Assembly: GCA_037951165.1 (NCBI GenBank)
Contig: JBBDHG010000151.1
Location: forward strand, 2,419,001-2,483,000
Length of the DNA: 64,000 nucleotides
Direction of reading: 5' to 3'
Origin: Lophius americanus
Taxonomy: Eukaryota; Chordata; Actinopteri; Lophiiformes; Lophiidae
Part shown: positions 41,625-52,552 of the stretch, in pieces
Position numbering within the stretch: the first letter of the stretch is position 1
Layout: each line of letters opens with the position of its first letter
Position numbers and translations under genes: made by a program
Notes under the pieces: generated by a model
Databases searched by the model: none
Told to the model about the DNA's origin: nothing
What the model saw: the letters and a program-made list of their open reading frames with translations, nothing else

Positions 41625-43530
41625 TAGTGAGAATCAAACTAGACTTCGATCATTGTTGTAAGGATTTCAGCCTAATAGCCAGGTAGGAACAGAAAAAAAA
41701 GCATATATTTACATAGATATTTACAAGATCAGAAAATTAACATTCAAACTGTTTGTTGTTGTTTTTTCTGGGTCTTTATGGGATGGTCTTCAACCAGCCA
41801 CAGAATGACTCCAGCTTTGTTGAGTCTCATTAAACCATTGGAATTCAGCTGCGGGTCACATTTGCTAAAATTTTCAGGGGGAAAACTTTGGTATTCTGGT
41901 CCTCACCTCCATGTCTAATTTCATTGGTGCACAGTCCAACGTGACTCATGGCATTCCTGTCCCCAGGGACTTTTTCCAAAATGGGTAACAAGGGTGATGC
42001 GCTCTCTCTCGCCAAAATACCAATTCAGTCCTAACCCACTGGTGTCTCCGGTCATGCTGAAATGATTCCGGAAACTAATCTGGCTTGATTATGGGTCCAG
42101 TGTGTCGATACAGAATGTTAAAGTGAAGAAGATACTCTCAGGTAATAAAGGTGATGTAGAGCTTGGAAAATAAAATACGTTAAATGCGTTAAACATTCGA
42201 TGTGGAAGATTCAGGGTTGGGATTCACGGCGTAGTGACCTTGGACCCCAGTGGGTTAAATGTTGTACTTCACTCTGTTACACAACATATAATCTTAGAGG
42301 GAACAAAATTGTTTCCTGTAAAATACCAAAATAAAGTCAACAAAAAATAGGACTGTTTATTATAAAACGGTGTAATTACTCCAAAAATATCAGAATTCGG
42401 AAAATTCGATTCACAAGCTCCAACATCTTGTTATTCGTCACCGCACCATCTTGTTAAAGTACCGCATGTTCTTGCATGACTTCAAGCTTATAAACAGAGT
42501 TAGCTGGCTTTGAAGAAGAGTTTTGTAGTCTCACTGGGGCAAAATAAGTTTTTGTGCTGCCACAAAGCTGGCAAAGATAGTGCTTGAAGTCAGATGAGGA
42601 TCATCGACAGATCAATGGAGCAAGTACAAGGAGAACCAATAATTCCCCCCTCAGGTTGTCTCAGAATACTCAATTTCCACCTCGTATTCCAAAAATCCGT
42701 TACTAACTCTGATGAAAATTACACAGCCTTTTCAAGGCAGGCTTGCGTCACCTTTATTTGGCCCCAGCTACGTATAATTTCGGTTGAAGCATCATGGCAG
42801 ATTGTTCGACCTATGATAGAGCAGCAACGGTAGTAACAGAGATGAAACGGACATCTCTATAAATACAAGGCAGGAAGCAGGTAGAGGCTGCGATTTTTTT
42901 TCTGATATATTATGTATATTAACTTACAGATGAGAATCCTATAAGCGGCTAGTAGCGGTAAGCAGGAAACTCAGAAGCATAAGAAAATCAACTTCAAATG
43001 TCTTCAAACCAGAGAACAAGATCAGCCAACACTTAACGTAATGCATTATTGATAATGCAATGCATTTTCTAAAATGAGCTGCTCGACACATAGGTAAGAC
43101 TTCGTGCCAAAGGATGGTTCTGCTCTGCAATACTTTATACCTCTCTTCCTGAGGGAACCCCGGCTGGCTATCTGAAACACCTCACCGCAATGCTCTACCG
43201 CTGTTTTCTTCATTGTAAACATATAAAGGTGACCAAGTTAATGGTCTTAATTGCGGCTTCTTTTTTTTTTTGCAAAATCAGGTCTATGGATGCTTCATGG
43301 ATCTCTTTAGATGCATGTCTCCACAATGGCCCCTTTAACACAACACATCTGTAGCTAAACATGGAAAAAGTTGTAAAAAATGTTCAAAGTGATAATATTG
43401 CGAATCCTCGCACAAGCAGACCCCACCAAAAGTGACGGAAAAAGCTGTAGTTTGAAGGCCAAGCCCATTGTTGGTGGCGAGAACTTTGTAAGTAAACACC
43501 TGCAAAGAAGACCGACCAGGAAGTGTGGAT
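41625..43530. other. Unique sequence, no gene recognised
   Basis: About 1.9 kb with short frames only (for example 42594-42833). None is recognisable. T-run at 43261-43270. Confidence 0.35.
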
Positions 43531-43532
43531 TA

Positions 43533-43985
43533 TACCTGCCTGCTATGTCCTTGAAAAGCCCTTAATCCCCTCAGTTATACGAGCAATTTGAGCTCCTCAA
43601 ATTAAATGTTAAGTTTTATCTGAAAAACAGTGTTTTCGTAAACACATATCCCCCTGGTAAGTAAAATATGAACTTTTAGAGTAAAATATGATCAATTCCA
43701 ATAGATCTCCTCGAGTCAATTCACACGCACCAAATCTGGACCAAATCGCACGCCAAAGGTTGAGAAATTATGTCCTGACAATTTTGAAGATAAAGCTCCC
43801 ACAAGCGTCGGAAATATACGAGCGATTTTTTTCTAACATCCAGTTAATCCCCGGTTATAAAATTTGAAATGAAATGGAATAGATCCATGAAATAGTTTTT
43901 GAGTTATCGTTTTAACAGAAAGGAACTGCATCGGTTGATGCCGCGGCGGCGGCAAAGACATTTCCAGAAAACATTGCAGACTTTG
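43533..43985 (+). repeat. Modular dispersed repeat, copy 4
   Basis: CTGCTATGTCCTTGAAAAGC, GAGCAATTTGAGCTCC, AGTAAAATATGAAC (twice in short form), AGATCTCCTCGAGTCAATTC, GCACCAAATCTGGACC, GGTTGAGAAATTATG, AGATAAAGCTCCCAC, GAAATATACGAGCG, CATGAAATAGTTTTTGAG and GGCGGCGGC end the copy. One complete subunit and a short tail module. Non-coding. Confidence 0.75.
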
Positions 43986-43989
43986 GGGG

Positions 43990-44720
43990 GAGATAATGTT
44001 ATGCCCTTTTCGAAAGATTACCCTGTAACACCTGTCTTTAAATGTTAACTCACTGTTCACTTTTAACATTTAATGAAAAAGGAAAACAAAAACTTTTTTA
44101 TGTAATGACAACTTGAAATCCTTCTCCTGATTGCAGTGTTGCAGACTGTCATGGCTCCCAGGTGTGAATGCTAATAAGGAGGGAGCAGGGTGTGCTCAGC
44201 TAACATTTCCAAAGCAAACAGAGCACAAGAAGAACCGAGACTATATCCATAAGGAGGAGAGATGTTGGCCCAAGGAGTGTCTTAACTTCCAGGGATATCC
44301 CTGCCTCTTTGTCGATATAAGCTTTGCAAACACACAGAAGTCAAATTATGACTCACGAACTGCAACTCTGTTTGCTTCCCCAACAATGACAAAGCGCCAA
44401 AGATTTGATGCCCAAGTGTCACCAGGCCCTGTCACCCACCATTTAAAGATATCCCGGGGGTCATTAAATGGCGGGATCGGGGGAATTGGAAATGTCAGAA
44501 TCCACTTTGACACCGGCGGCTTTCACATGTGTGGCTGGTCTACATCAGCGTCCATTATTCATGGCCTACTCAAGCTTTTCAGTCCGTACGCCTTCATTCA
44601 AACACGCCATCAGGAGCAGCGAAGGTGTCCCCGCTCTTTCTGGTGAATTAACCCAACCCTAACTTCTCCTAAAAGCAGCGTGACAGTTTTAACAAATGGG
44701 AAAAGCGGTACAAGTGACAG
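43990..44720. other. Longest open frame in window (171 codons), unsupported
   Basis: 44131-44646 plus is open for 171 codons from an ATG. Its translation has no domain, motif or periodic feature I recognise, no visible neighbouring exon and no Kozak-type context. A conserved-looking patch, CACCATTTAAAGATATCCC, sits inside. It could be a lineage-specific gene or, more likely, chance in a stop-poor stretch. Confidence 0.2.
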
Positions 44721-44722
44721 TA

Positions 44723-44996
44723 GGTGGGTTTACATGGACAGCCTAATTCCCATTACAGTCAGAAATAACGTCTAATCGTAAACACCGAAGTATCAATCAT
44801 CGAAGCATTATCGCCGCCTTATGAACGGGAGTGGGGATCATCTGCGCATGTCTGAAAGCGTTTCCGATTAGGTGAGTTGATGCATGTAAACACCGGGTCG
44901 GAAAAGATCACAAGTCATGTAAACAGACGACTGGCACTGCAATTGGGAAAGGTTTAATTCGGAAAGGACAAAAGCGTCCCGTGTAAACCCGCCTCG
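44723..44996. mobile_element. MITE with GGTTTACA inverted ends
   Basis: GGTGGGTTTACATGGACA at 44723-44740 mirrors GTCCCGTGTAAACCCGCC at 44976-44993, an imperfect terminal inverted repeat. Internal GTAAACACC and CATGTAAAC motifs recur (44780, 44885, 44921). This is the pattern of a common fish non-autonomous DNA transposon about 270 bp long. There is no frame. I do not assign a superfamily. Confidence 0.65.
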
Positions 44997-45189
44997 TGAA
45001 GACGACTTTTCATCCTGATTGATATGGAAGCCGACATGTGGGATTAGCATTCAGGTTTATATGCTGTTTTTATGAATCCTTAAGGTGCAACTGAATGAGT
45101 GAAGGAAGTTTGGAGCGCTGCCAGGCTGAGAGAAAGTTGCTGTGAATATTCAGAACATGGAGTCATGGAAGCACGGAAGCATACGTATA

Positions 45190-45285
45190 TACCTCACAGC
45201 AACAAGGTTCTGGGTTCCAATCCATCTGAGGCTTTTCAGTGTGGAGCTGGCATGGGTTTTCTACAGCTACTTCCAGTCGAAAAAA
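45190..45285. repeat. Fragment of common teleost short interspersed repeat
   Basis: CTCACAGCAACAAGGTTCTG, GGTTCCAATCC, TTTTCAGTGTGGAGCTGGC and ATGGGTTTTCTACAGC match the order of a fish repeat also seen at 55056-55240. The GGTTC..AATCC box resembles a polymerase III B box, but no functional tRNA can be folded. Confidence 0.5.
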
Positions 45286-45423
45286 CATAAACTGAGAACG
45301 TGAGCATGAATGGTTCTTTGTCTCTTTGGCTACATCCTTACCGCCAGTCTCAATACTCAATAACAACTTTTTACATCAGATTTTTTTTTTGCATCTGTTG
45401 ACATTACTTTTAAAATGTGGCCT

Positions 45424-45531
45424 AGAACTGAACTTAATGGAACTGAAACGAACCAAGCTGAACTTAAGTGAACTGGATTACTAAACTGAACTAAACTAAG
45501 CTGAACTAAAGTGAACTGAACTTGAAAGAAC
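45424..45531. repeat. Degenerate (GAACT)n-type minisatellite
   Basis: About fifteen GAACT/GAACTTAA/AAACT units (for example TGAACTTAA, GTGAACTGGA, CTGAACTAAAC) across 108 bp, imperfectly spaced. Confidence 0.8.
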
Positions 45532-45744
45532 AATAATGAAAAAGCCACACGCATCATGCTTTCATTACTGAAACAAAATGGAAACCACTAAAGTTACTTT
45601 GAATGCTTTCGTTGACGGTGAATTTGTTTATAGAGTTTATAGTGATGATTATACTATAAACGCTAATCACCCTTTATTTAGCCAGTTTTTTTTATTTTTG
45701 TTCTGGCTCCTGTACAAACATGGCAGTCCAACATGGCGACCTCC

Positions 45745-46460
45745 GCACTGCAAAAAAAAAAAAAAATCTTTATAATTTATGGTAAAATATCGGCAGCTGT
45801 GGTTGCCAGAATTTTACCGCAGAAGAAAAAAAGAATTGTAAGAGTTTTTCCGAAAGAAATACAGTCACCGTGTAGAAAACATTATAGCTAAATCATGATA
45901 AAAACAGATGTAATGTCAGCCTTCTTGCAGTAAAGTTAATAATAGTTAATTACAATAAGTATTCTTAGCATCTTCTGTCTGTAGAAATGATGGTAAGCTG
46001 TTGTTAAATGGTTCAAGTTAGTTATTTAAGTTTTTTACAAAACAAAAACAAAAGTTTTTACAAAGTTTGTTACAATGAATTGTTTGTGAAATTATGACAC
46101 ACTGGGGTATCTTATATAACCCAGTGTGCTAAAAACCTAGCAACTTGTGTAGCTAGGTTTTAAGCAAAAGTTTCTATTCTTTATTTTTTACAGTAATGTC
46201 AACCAACAATTTTTGCAGTTTAGGTTAAAAAGTTTACAGTAATTGTATGTTAAACTGTAAACAGGTTGAAATTATTTCTGTTTATCAAATGGTGACTTAC
46301 CGTAATGTCTTGCACATGCTTACCGTTTTTATTTACAGCACATTGAAGAGGACATCCTCTCTCTTGCGTTAAAAAAAAACATTTTTATTTACAGCTAATT
46401 ATATATGATCAAAAACATAACATTTCTTCACAGGGATACCCCTAAATTTCCCAGAATGCA
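45745..46460. mobile_element. AT-rich MITE-like repeat
   Basis: TGCAAAAAAAA, TTTATGGTAAAATATCGGC, AGCTGTGGTTGCCAGAATTT and TACCGCAG at the left, and TTACCGTTTTTATTTACAGC, TTTTTATTTACAGCTAATT and CCCAGAATGCACC at the right, are typical of a fish repeat built from TTACGGTAAAAT/TTACAGT motifs. Two small hairpins lie inside at 46098-46161. About 700 bp, non-coding. Confidence 0.55.
46098..46161. repeat. Two adjacent small hairpins
   Basis: CACACTGGG/CCCAGTGTG (46098-46106 with 46120-46128) and AAAACCTAGC/GCTAGGTTTT (46132-46141 with 46152-46161) lie side by side inside the AT-rich MITE-like repeat. Confidence 0.85.
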
Positions 46461-46464
46461 CCTT

Positions 46465-46795
46465 TAAGGTTTTTCTAAAGCCCTGTGAAAAGGGAAAAGA
46501 TGTTTATTGGCCACCATAACATTTTTAAAAGACACGTAAGCGTTTTCTTCACAGGGCTCCTGCGTATATTTAGCAGGAACTCTGAAGCCCACTCAACCGT
46601 TACTGTCTGTTTGAGGCTGTTGAATCGCTCCACCCTTCGCCTTCTCCTTCCGGAGCTCGCACATACTGTTCCTATCAGGTGTCTTTTTATTTTTACACTC
46701 CGCCACACGCATCACCGGTGTTTTCCTAGTGAATGCCGATGCTAAACATTCTCTTTCATCTCGAGCCAAATGTGACAGGTACTTTGTCGATGGTC
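46465..46795. other. Non-coding spacer, no feature recognised
   Basis: Overlapping frames on both strands (for example 46593-46937 minus, 114 codons), without recognised similarity. Confidence 0.3.
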
Positions 46796-46798
46796 TAA

Positions 46799-46850
46799 AC
46801 TCACACGGCTGAATAAGATGACACCTCAGGGCAGCGCGCTGTGGTTTCGG
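46799..46850 (-). repeat. 52-bp segment duplicated from the nearby Tc1-like copy
   Basis: Matches 47577-47628 at 46 of 52 positions on hand comparison, without gaps (both start ACTCACACGGCTGAATAAG and contain TCAGGGCAGCGC). The second location is inside Tc1-like copy B, so this is probably a fragment of another copy of that subfamily. Confidence 0.8.
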
Positions 46851-46894
46851 TACAAAGACTCTTCTCCTCTGAAACCGGTCCAAACCTACCGTGC

Positions 46895-46960
46895 ATACAT
46901 ACGTTATGCATGCGTATGGTGTGCGAGCAACATACATTCATGCATGCATAACGTATGTAT
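46895..46960. repeat. 19-bp perfect inverted repeat
   Basis: ATACATACGTTATGCATGC at 46895-46913 and its exact reverse complement at 46942-46960 flank a 28-base loop. Both arms contain ATGCATGC. Confidence 0.94.
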
Positions 46961-47007
46961 CCGCTATTGGCGTTTCGTCCGTATTTGATTATGCTGAGTC
47001 TCTCCAT

Positions 47008-48160
47008 AGCGCTGTGAAAAAGTATTGAACCCCCTCCAGATTTCCTCTATTTTGGATCTTCAAACAAATTATTTTTTGCATAAAACAAAGACAACCTGAG
47101 CAAACAACAAAAAGCAAGTTTTGAATATTTGATGTTTTATTTGATAAGTCATAAAGTTCATCTTGTAACTTAATTGTCAGAGTTTAAAAGTTTTAGTCCC
47201 CCGGAACCAAACCTTTGTCATCGCTTGACGTCACTCTGTGGAGTCACTGTGGAGGATTTTTGGCCCATTCTTTTGTGGAGAATTGCTTCAGTCCAGCAAC
47301 ATTGGAGGGTTTTTGATCTTTTCATGTCCCACCACAGCATCTCAGTTGTGTTGAGGTCAAAACATTGACTCAACAGTTGGTCACATTCTTCTGCTTTGGA
47401 TCATCGTCTCGCCGCATGAGCTTCAACTCCCAGACTGATGTCCTGACATTGTCCTTCCGAATTTTCTGATAGAGAGCAGAATTCATGCTTCTGTCAATAA
47501 TGACGTGTCGTCCTGGTCCTGAAGCAGCAGATCATCTCCACAACATTCCAGGAACACCTCCATGTTTGACCGTAGGACTCACACGGCTGAATAAGGTGAG
47601 ACATCAGGGCAGCGCTCTGCGGTTTTGGGTCTTCTGCTGGACTGCTGTATTTGGTTCACACCAAATGGACCACGACCCCTGTCTTCAAACAGTTAGACTT
47701 TCTACTCATCAGTCCTTAGATGATTCTCCCAGAACCTTTGAGGGTCATCAAGGCGGGTTGTGGCAAAATTCAGATGAGCCCAAATGTTCTCCTGGTTAGC
47801 AGCACCCCTCTGCCATGAAGGTTAGCGGCCTCTTGGATGTTTCTTTTGGCTCTTTTGTAACTTCCTCAATGAGCCTTCATCGGGCTCTTGAGGGACTTTT
47901 GGAAGGTGGTGCCCTTCTGTCAAGGTTTACAAGTCTTCTCTGTGTGTAGATCATTTGTCACACTGTGGAGTCCCGGAACCTTGGTTACAGCTTTGGAACC
48001 CTTCCCAGACTGATGGATTTCAATCCCCTTCTTTTGAATTTGGCATAGTGTGCTACTGGTGAGACCTAGGAAACAACTTCCTGCTTCTGAAGATAGTCTA
48101 CTGAAGTGATGATGTTGTTGAGGTACCCAGTAGGGATCGGGTCTGGGTTGGATACAAATA
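47008..48160 (-). mobile_element. Tc1-like transposon, degenerate copy B
   Basis: The terminal AGCGCTGTGAAAAAGTATTG plus AACCCCCTCC resembles the ends of copy A. Read on the minus strand it contains GAATGGGCCAAAAATCC, GGTTCTGGGAGAATCATC, GGACTGATGAGTAGAAAGT, GAAATCCATCAGTCTGGG, CCTAGGTCTCACCAGTAGC and CATCATCACTTCAGTAGAC, in the transposase-gene order and collinear with copy A. As in A, a TAG follows the Asp-Glu of the first catalytic motif. No intact frame. Confidence 0.75.
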
Positions 48161-48164
48161 CAGT

Positions 48165-49160
48165 TGATATTAGATACATTTCTTGGTTATTAATTAAATA
48201 CAATTATTTAAAACCTTTATTTTGTGTTAACTCAGCTTGCCTTAGCTTTATGTTAAGTTTAGTTTGAATTCTGAGATAGGAAACAAAAATAAAAGGCGTC
48301 CGGAGCCGGTCCAATCCTATCTTGTACATCTCTCAATGCAGCGTATTGAGACCCTTATTGTTTTCATGCTGCTGGTTGGATCAAATGATTCCCTACCTGC
48401 CAGAATGAATCCAAGAGCCAAATTTCGGACTGTCAATGTCACGACTATATTTATCCAGTGCAAGGTACACGGTGTTGTATCTGTCCGTCCTCTTTGAGAA
48501 TTGGGTCTGGAATGCCAGCAATGTGAACGAAAAATAGGCCAAGCACAGATGGAGCTTCTGATTTACAGGCATGCCAATATGTGGCTGACTTTGTTGCATA
48601 ACGGGCTGCGTTGCCATAGCTGGAGTTCCTTAAATATGCTATTCTGGGCTGGCATCAAAGGTAGAGTTGATCTGAGTTCATAAGTATCAACCCAAGTTAA
48701 TGCCAGTAAACCTAACTTCTATTGTCACATACTCATAGTTCGAATTCTCTTCTTTGTGTAGAATTCAAATCCATACACTGGGGTATCCTTATATAGTTGT
48801 GAATTCATTCCATGATGCATGACTTTATAGCGAACCGACATCATAGCAACCGAAGAACTTAGTATGTAATATAATGTATATTGGTGCCACAATCCTGATT
48901 GCGCAGCTGCTTGTTCTGAGTACGCAGTTCGAATATCTGTGTGTTGTTGTGCGATCGGGACAATTGTGGCACAAATTTAATGGCATATTCAAACCCGTGG
49001 ATTAATGAAAGTGAGGGCCAGGTAAACCGTGGCGCTGGTGTCCAGGGGTCGACGATGTAATCGTCGTACCGCAAAGTATGACAATCAAGCCACCTAGATA
49101 TTTCCTTTGAAAAGTTACAATGTAGCGATTTGACGCTACACCGGTAGGACTATTTTACCC
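48165..49160. other. Unique sequence, no gene recognised
   Basis: Short frames only (77 codons or fewer), without recognised similarity. Confidence 0.35.
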
Positions 49161-49167
49161 GACTGTG

Positions 49168-49216
49168 TATATATATATATATCTATATATATAGATATAT
49201 ATAGATATATATATGT
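49168..49216. repeat. (TA)n/(TATC)n microsatellite, self-complementary
   Basis: TATATATATATATC then TATATATATAGATATATATA and GATATATATATG units. The tract is largely palindromic. Confidence 0.93.
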
Positions 49217-49354
49217 ATTACCCGATTGCCAGTATGTTCTGACTGTCTACATGGGTTCTCATAATCCAAAAACATGAAATTCAGGAAAGTTGCTGACTTC
49301 ACCTTCTTGTATGTGTGACTGGGAGACTGACTGGTTATGTGTCTCTTTCTCTGC

Positions 49355-49445
49355 CTCAGCCCAGGGATGAACTGGGGTTATGTTCGGGTCTCACCCAGTG
49401 TCACACGGGATAGGCCCCAGCCCCTGGGCGACATTGGACGGAGAG
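49355..49445. repeat. Fragment of common teleost interspersed repeat
   Basis: GGGTCTCACCCAGTGTCACAC, GGGATAGGCCCCAGCCCC and TGGGCGACATTGGACGG match the section of a fish repeat that reads 'agctgggataggctccagccccc gcgac' in better copies elsewhere. Decayed. Confidence 0.55.
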
Positions 49446-49819
49446 CTCAATCTATCAACGGGGCCAAGGATTTTCCACTCATCTTGCGTTGAGCTATTTC
49501 ATCAACGTCGGCACTGATCACAGTTGGAGGCGATATTGTTTTCATCACATTTCAAAACGTGTGCACTCATTTGCAGCTCCTCAACATACTGCATCATGGA
49601 GATAGTTGGCTCGCTGCTGCATAGCGAGATGGTGTTGCCAACCTCTCTGTCACAGACATGTCGTGAATACTCCGATGACCTGCTCACATCTCAATGAAGG
49701 TTCAGTTTGGGGAAACAATCCCTTTACACTTTATGCCTGTAGTTTATTCTTACACCAACCTGTAACCTTTTCCCCCATCAGTTGCTATTTTGTAAGACCA
49801 CTAGATGGTCACTGATCAC

Positions 49820-49930
49820 TGCAGATGGGAAATGCGCCGAACCAGCTGTCTAGTCATCACAATTTGGCTTCTGTCAACGTCACTTAGATCCTCAGGCTTA
49901 ACAGTTTTTTCATAGCTGCCATAATGATGC
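49820..49930 (-). mobile_element. Tc1-like transposase N-terminal fragment
   Basis: The minus strand encodes KTVKPEDLSDVDRSQIVMTR followed by QLVRRISHLQ. This aligns with the start of fish Tc1 transposase (a KxxDLSDxDxxQIVMxRxLxxxIS pattern) and with MGKHKELSGSEKAQIMMGR at 24713. It covers the first helix-turn-helix only; catalytic parts and ends were not found. Confidence 0.65.
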
Positions 49931-49934
49931 TGCA

Positions 49935-50280
49935 ATCTCATCCGATGCTGCACATATTTCACAGATATATATTTCACGCGGCGTACATGCATAATCAATG
50001 AAAAAGCTATGGGTCATCATACTCGCGTCAACTTTCAATTTCAGTGTAAAGCAATTTGCACGAAACTGTGACCTGAAAGCCTGTCAACATTGAGGCGGTC
50101 CAAATGTCCAACAGTGGTTCAACATTTGTTCAACATCTGGATGCCATTTAGACAATGATGCTGAAGTGGAGGCAGCTTATTGTGACTATCTGTCCCGCGT
50201 CTGGATGATGATGAAAAGTCAAACTCTGCGAAGTTTGGTTTTCAGGTATTTCTGTAACTTCCACGATTTCCATGAACGAT
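49935..50280. other. Non-coding spacer, no feature recognised
   Basis: No repeat family or gene recognised. The interval may include decayed flank of the Tc1-like fragment. Confidence 0.3.
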
Positions 50281-50282
50281 TA

Positions 50283-50815
50283 TTACCTCCGCCGACGAGG
50301 TTGGATGAGGTTGGATGAGGTTGGAGGATTGTTATTCCATTACGGAAAACCTGCTGGACACAATTTGTATAAAGTTTTACACAGATATAGGTTTTGGCGT
50401 ATCCAACAAGTGCTTTAATTTTGGTGACATTGATTTTATTGCAGCATTTAAAATAAAATAAAATAATAAGTCGTTTGGAGAAGTGACATCACAACGTGGC
50501 TATTGTTGACTTTGATTCCTTTGATGTTTCTTTTGGGGTGGACTTTGGAGCTCAGTTCCAAGAGTTCTCTTGATTCCTTTTAATGCTCCTTTGCTTGAGT
50601 TTGGGGCTCAGTGGGCTTAACAGAGATGCTGAAGTGGAAGGCAGAGGAGATGACCGGCTAGAATCTATTTGAGAGATACTCAGAGTTTGTTGGAGTTGTC
50701 TGTAGATTTAGAGACTGGCAATAATTCCGACATTAATGGTGACATCTGCATTTATTTTTCCTAAACACCTGGGTACGGTTACAGGTTTGCGCTTTCTGAG
50801 TGCTTTTTGTAGTTT
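50283..50815 (+). mobile_element. CCTCCGCC-type repeat, near-complete copy
   Basis: Starts TTACCTCCGCCGACGAGG with a local GATGAGGTTG triplication, then TTTTACACAGATATAGG, GGCGTATCCAACAAGTGC, ATTGCAGCATTTAAAATAA, CACAACGTGGCTATTGTTG, TTCCTTTGATGTTTC, GGGCTTAACAGAGATGC, GAGAGATACTCAGAGTTTG, TAGAGACTGGCAATAATTCC and GTTTGCGCTTTCTGAGTGC. TTCCTTT.ATG appears twice (about 50515 and 50573), so a 60-bp part is duplicated. Non-coding. Confidence 0.8.
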
Positions 50816-50819
50816 TTAC

Positions 50820-51570
50820 TTTGGTCATGGTTGATGACAAAGGGAAATAGTGGAAAGTAACGTATAGTTCCAGTATATTTTCAGGTTCGGATTACTCTCC
50901 TGAATGTAACCTTTCACGCACATACATTTGAAACCTTAATTTACTTTGGGATTATTACAGTACTTATCTTTGTGTCCATCTGTAGAGGGCCGAATAGAGC
51001 AAGTGAATTGACATGAACATTTTCGTCACATTTGGCATGAATGAAGCATTAGGGGATACTCCTAAAACGTCATAATTTTATGACTTATTGGTGCAAGTGT
51101 CACAAACTTTCTTAGAGTCTAATTGTTCCATATCTGCTGCAGTAAACAGCAGCATCTACTGCTACTGAAACTTGTCTCTCTTGAGATTTTGTCACCTAGA
51201 AACGTGAGCGTATTCATATCACACGTGGGACCAACACAAAACCCACTGCAGGTTCTGCTGTTTGAACCGCAGAGATGTTATGAACAATTGTTTTCTTCAG
51301 GTCGACCTACACAATCATATCAAATTAATAGTACCAAAAATTACTTTTCACTGAAATAAAAGGATTTTTTATAATTTGTATTATTATATCATCCTAACAT
51401 AGTTGGGGTTATCAAGGCAGAAATGTAGCAAAGCACCATGGGTAGACTGTACAGAGCGATTTATTATGAGCAATGAATGGATGAATTTCGGTTCAGCTTT
51501 AAGTCCGTCCCACCCACCTTCTTTAAATCCTTCTACATCTTAACGTTGGGTCTCTTTCCTGCCGAGTAGC
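50820..51570. other. Non-coding spacer, no feature recognised
   Basis: No repeat or convincing frame recognised. Confidence 0.35.
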
Positions 51571-51574
51571 TCCA

Positions 51575-52110
51575 TCCCTTTATCCTTCTGACCCATTTAT
51601 CTGCGGGACTCTGTCCAGGTAAATCTGCGCTGATATCATTATCTTCCCATTAAAGCACCCTAGTGTATCCAGGGCAGATAAATCTAGGCCAAGTAACCCT
51701 CCCACGCCGCAGAGGAGATGAGCAATCTGAGGAGGAAAAAAACCCAAAAAATTCCTTATGGACTTGGATTCATATTGGGCGCGTAACAAAGCATTAGGAT
51801 GCTAAACAAGTGGAATAGGAAGTTCACGGTTGAATGGCTGAGCGTTAAATTTATTTGGACTGGGTGATTAAGATTACCATTTGGAAAGCATTTTTTCTGC
51901 AGATGAGGACGCGGAGGATAATGCTTACTGTGTGGAGGTCTGCGTGGCTATTCAGAACCAATAAAAAGCACTTATGGCGCAATTGAATTTATTGAGCATG
52001 GACAGTAAAGAGGAACAGTCATCTGTCATGTTGCATTTCCTCTGTGATTACAAGCTTGCCTGTAATGGTATTTGCCCAGTGCTATCTCTATGAAAATCAA
52101 ATAAAGCGCT
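51575..52110. other. Candidate conserved non-coding element
   Basis: Repeat-free 530 bp with CCTTTATCCTTCTGACCCAT, GGGCAGATAAATCTAGGCC, GGCGCAATTGAATTTATTG, GTTGCATTTCCTCTGTGATT, ACAAGCTTGCCTGTAATGG and ATGAAAATCAAATAAAGCGC. It is balanced in composition, lacks frames beyond 69 codons and is flanked by repeat-derived sequence. Among the most enhancer-like blocks in the window. Inference only. Confidence 0.4.
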
Positions 52111-52114
52111 TGGG

Positions 52115-52550
52115 CATTATTTAAACCTCAACAGGGGGGTGCAGGAGAGCGCCGCTGGCATCATTCCACTGTGAGTGCACCTGTGTGTCTGGTATTTTCT
52201 GACTACCTTCGCAGCCCTTGTGATGCAGGAGAATTGCTCAAACCCTGTCTGAAATTTTGCATGGGGTCAGCTTTTAGTGTTCAGACTAAATATAACTACA
52301 ACCAAGATCAACAATAAAAGCCGAACCGGGCCACGAAGACGGCCGTGACCACTCCCCTTCCTCTGCGTCTGGTGTTCTGTGTGTGTCTGTCGCTCTCTCT
52401 CCTGTTTGTGCGAGCGGCGTCCAAGGATGAAGCCAGACGGCCAATTATGGCTTCGGCAAGGCGGCGTTAATAGTGTCAGCATGTATTAAAGAGCTCACAG
52501 TCCTCTGTCTGGAGGGACTGAGGGAAAGAGACGGCAACAGGAGGTAAAAA
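52115..52550. other. Non-coding spacer, no feature recognised
   Basis: GC-moderate sequence, possibly a continuation of the preceding block. No repeat or gene recognised. Confidence 0.3.
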
Positions 52551-52552
52551 AA

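Noticed and set aside
44131..44646. 171-codon plus-strand open frame as a gene
   Set aside because: Longest frame, but no domain, no homologous protein recognised, no splice or start context, and a single frame of this length is expected by chance in 64 kb.
45190..45285. tRNA-like B box (GGTTC..AATCC)
   Set aside because: Part of a decayed dispersed repeat. No matching A box at the right distance and no cloverleaf possible.
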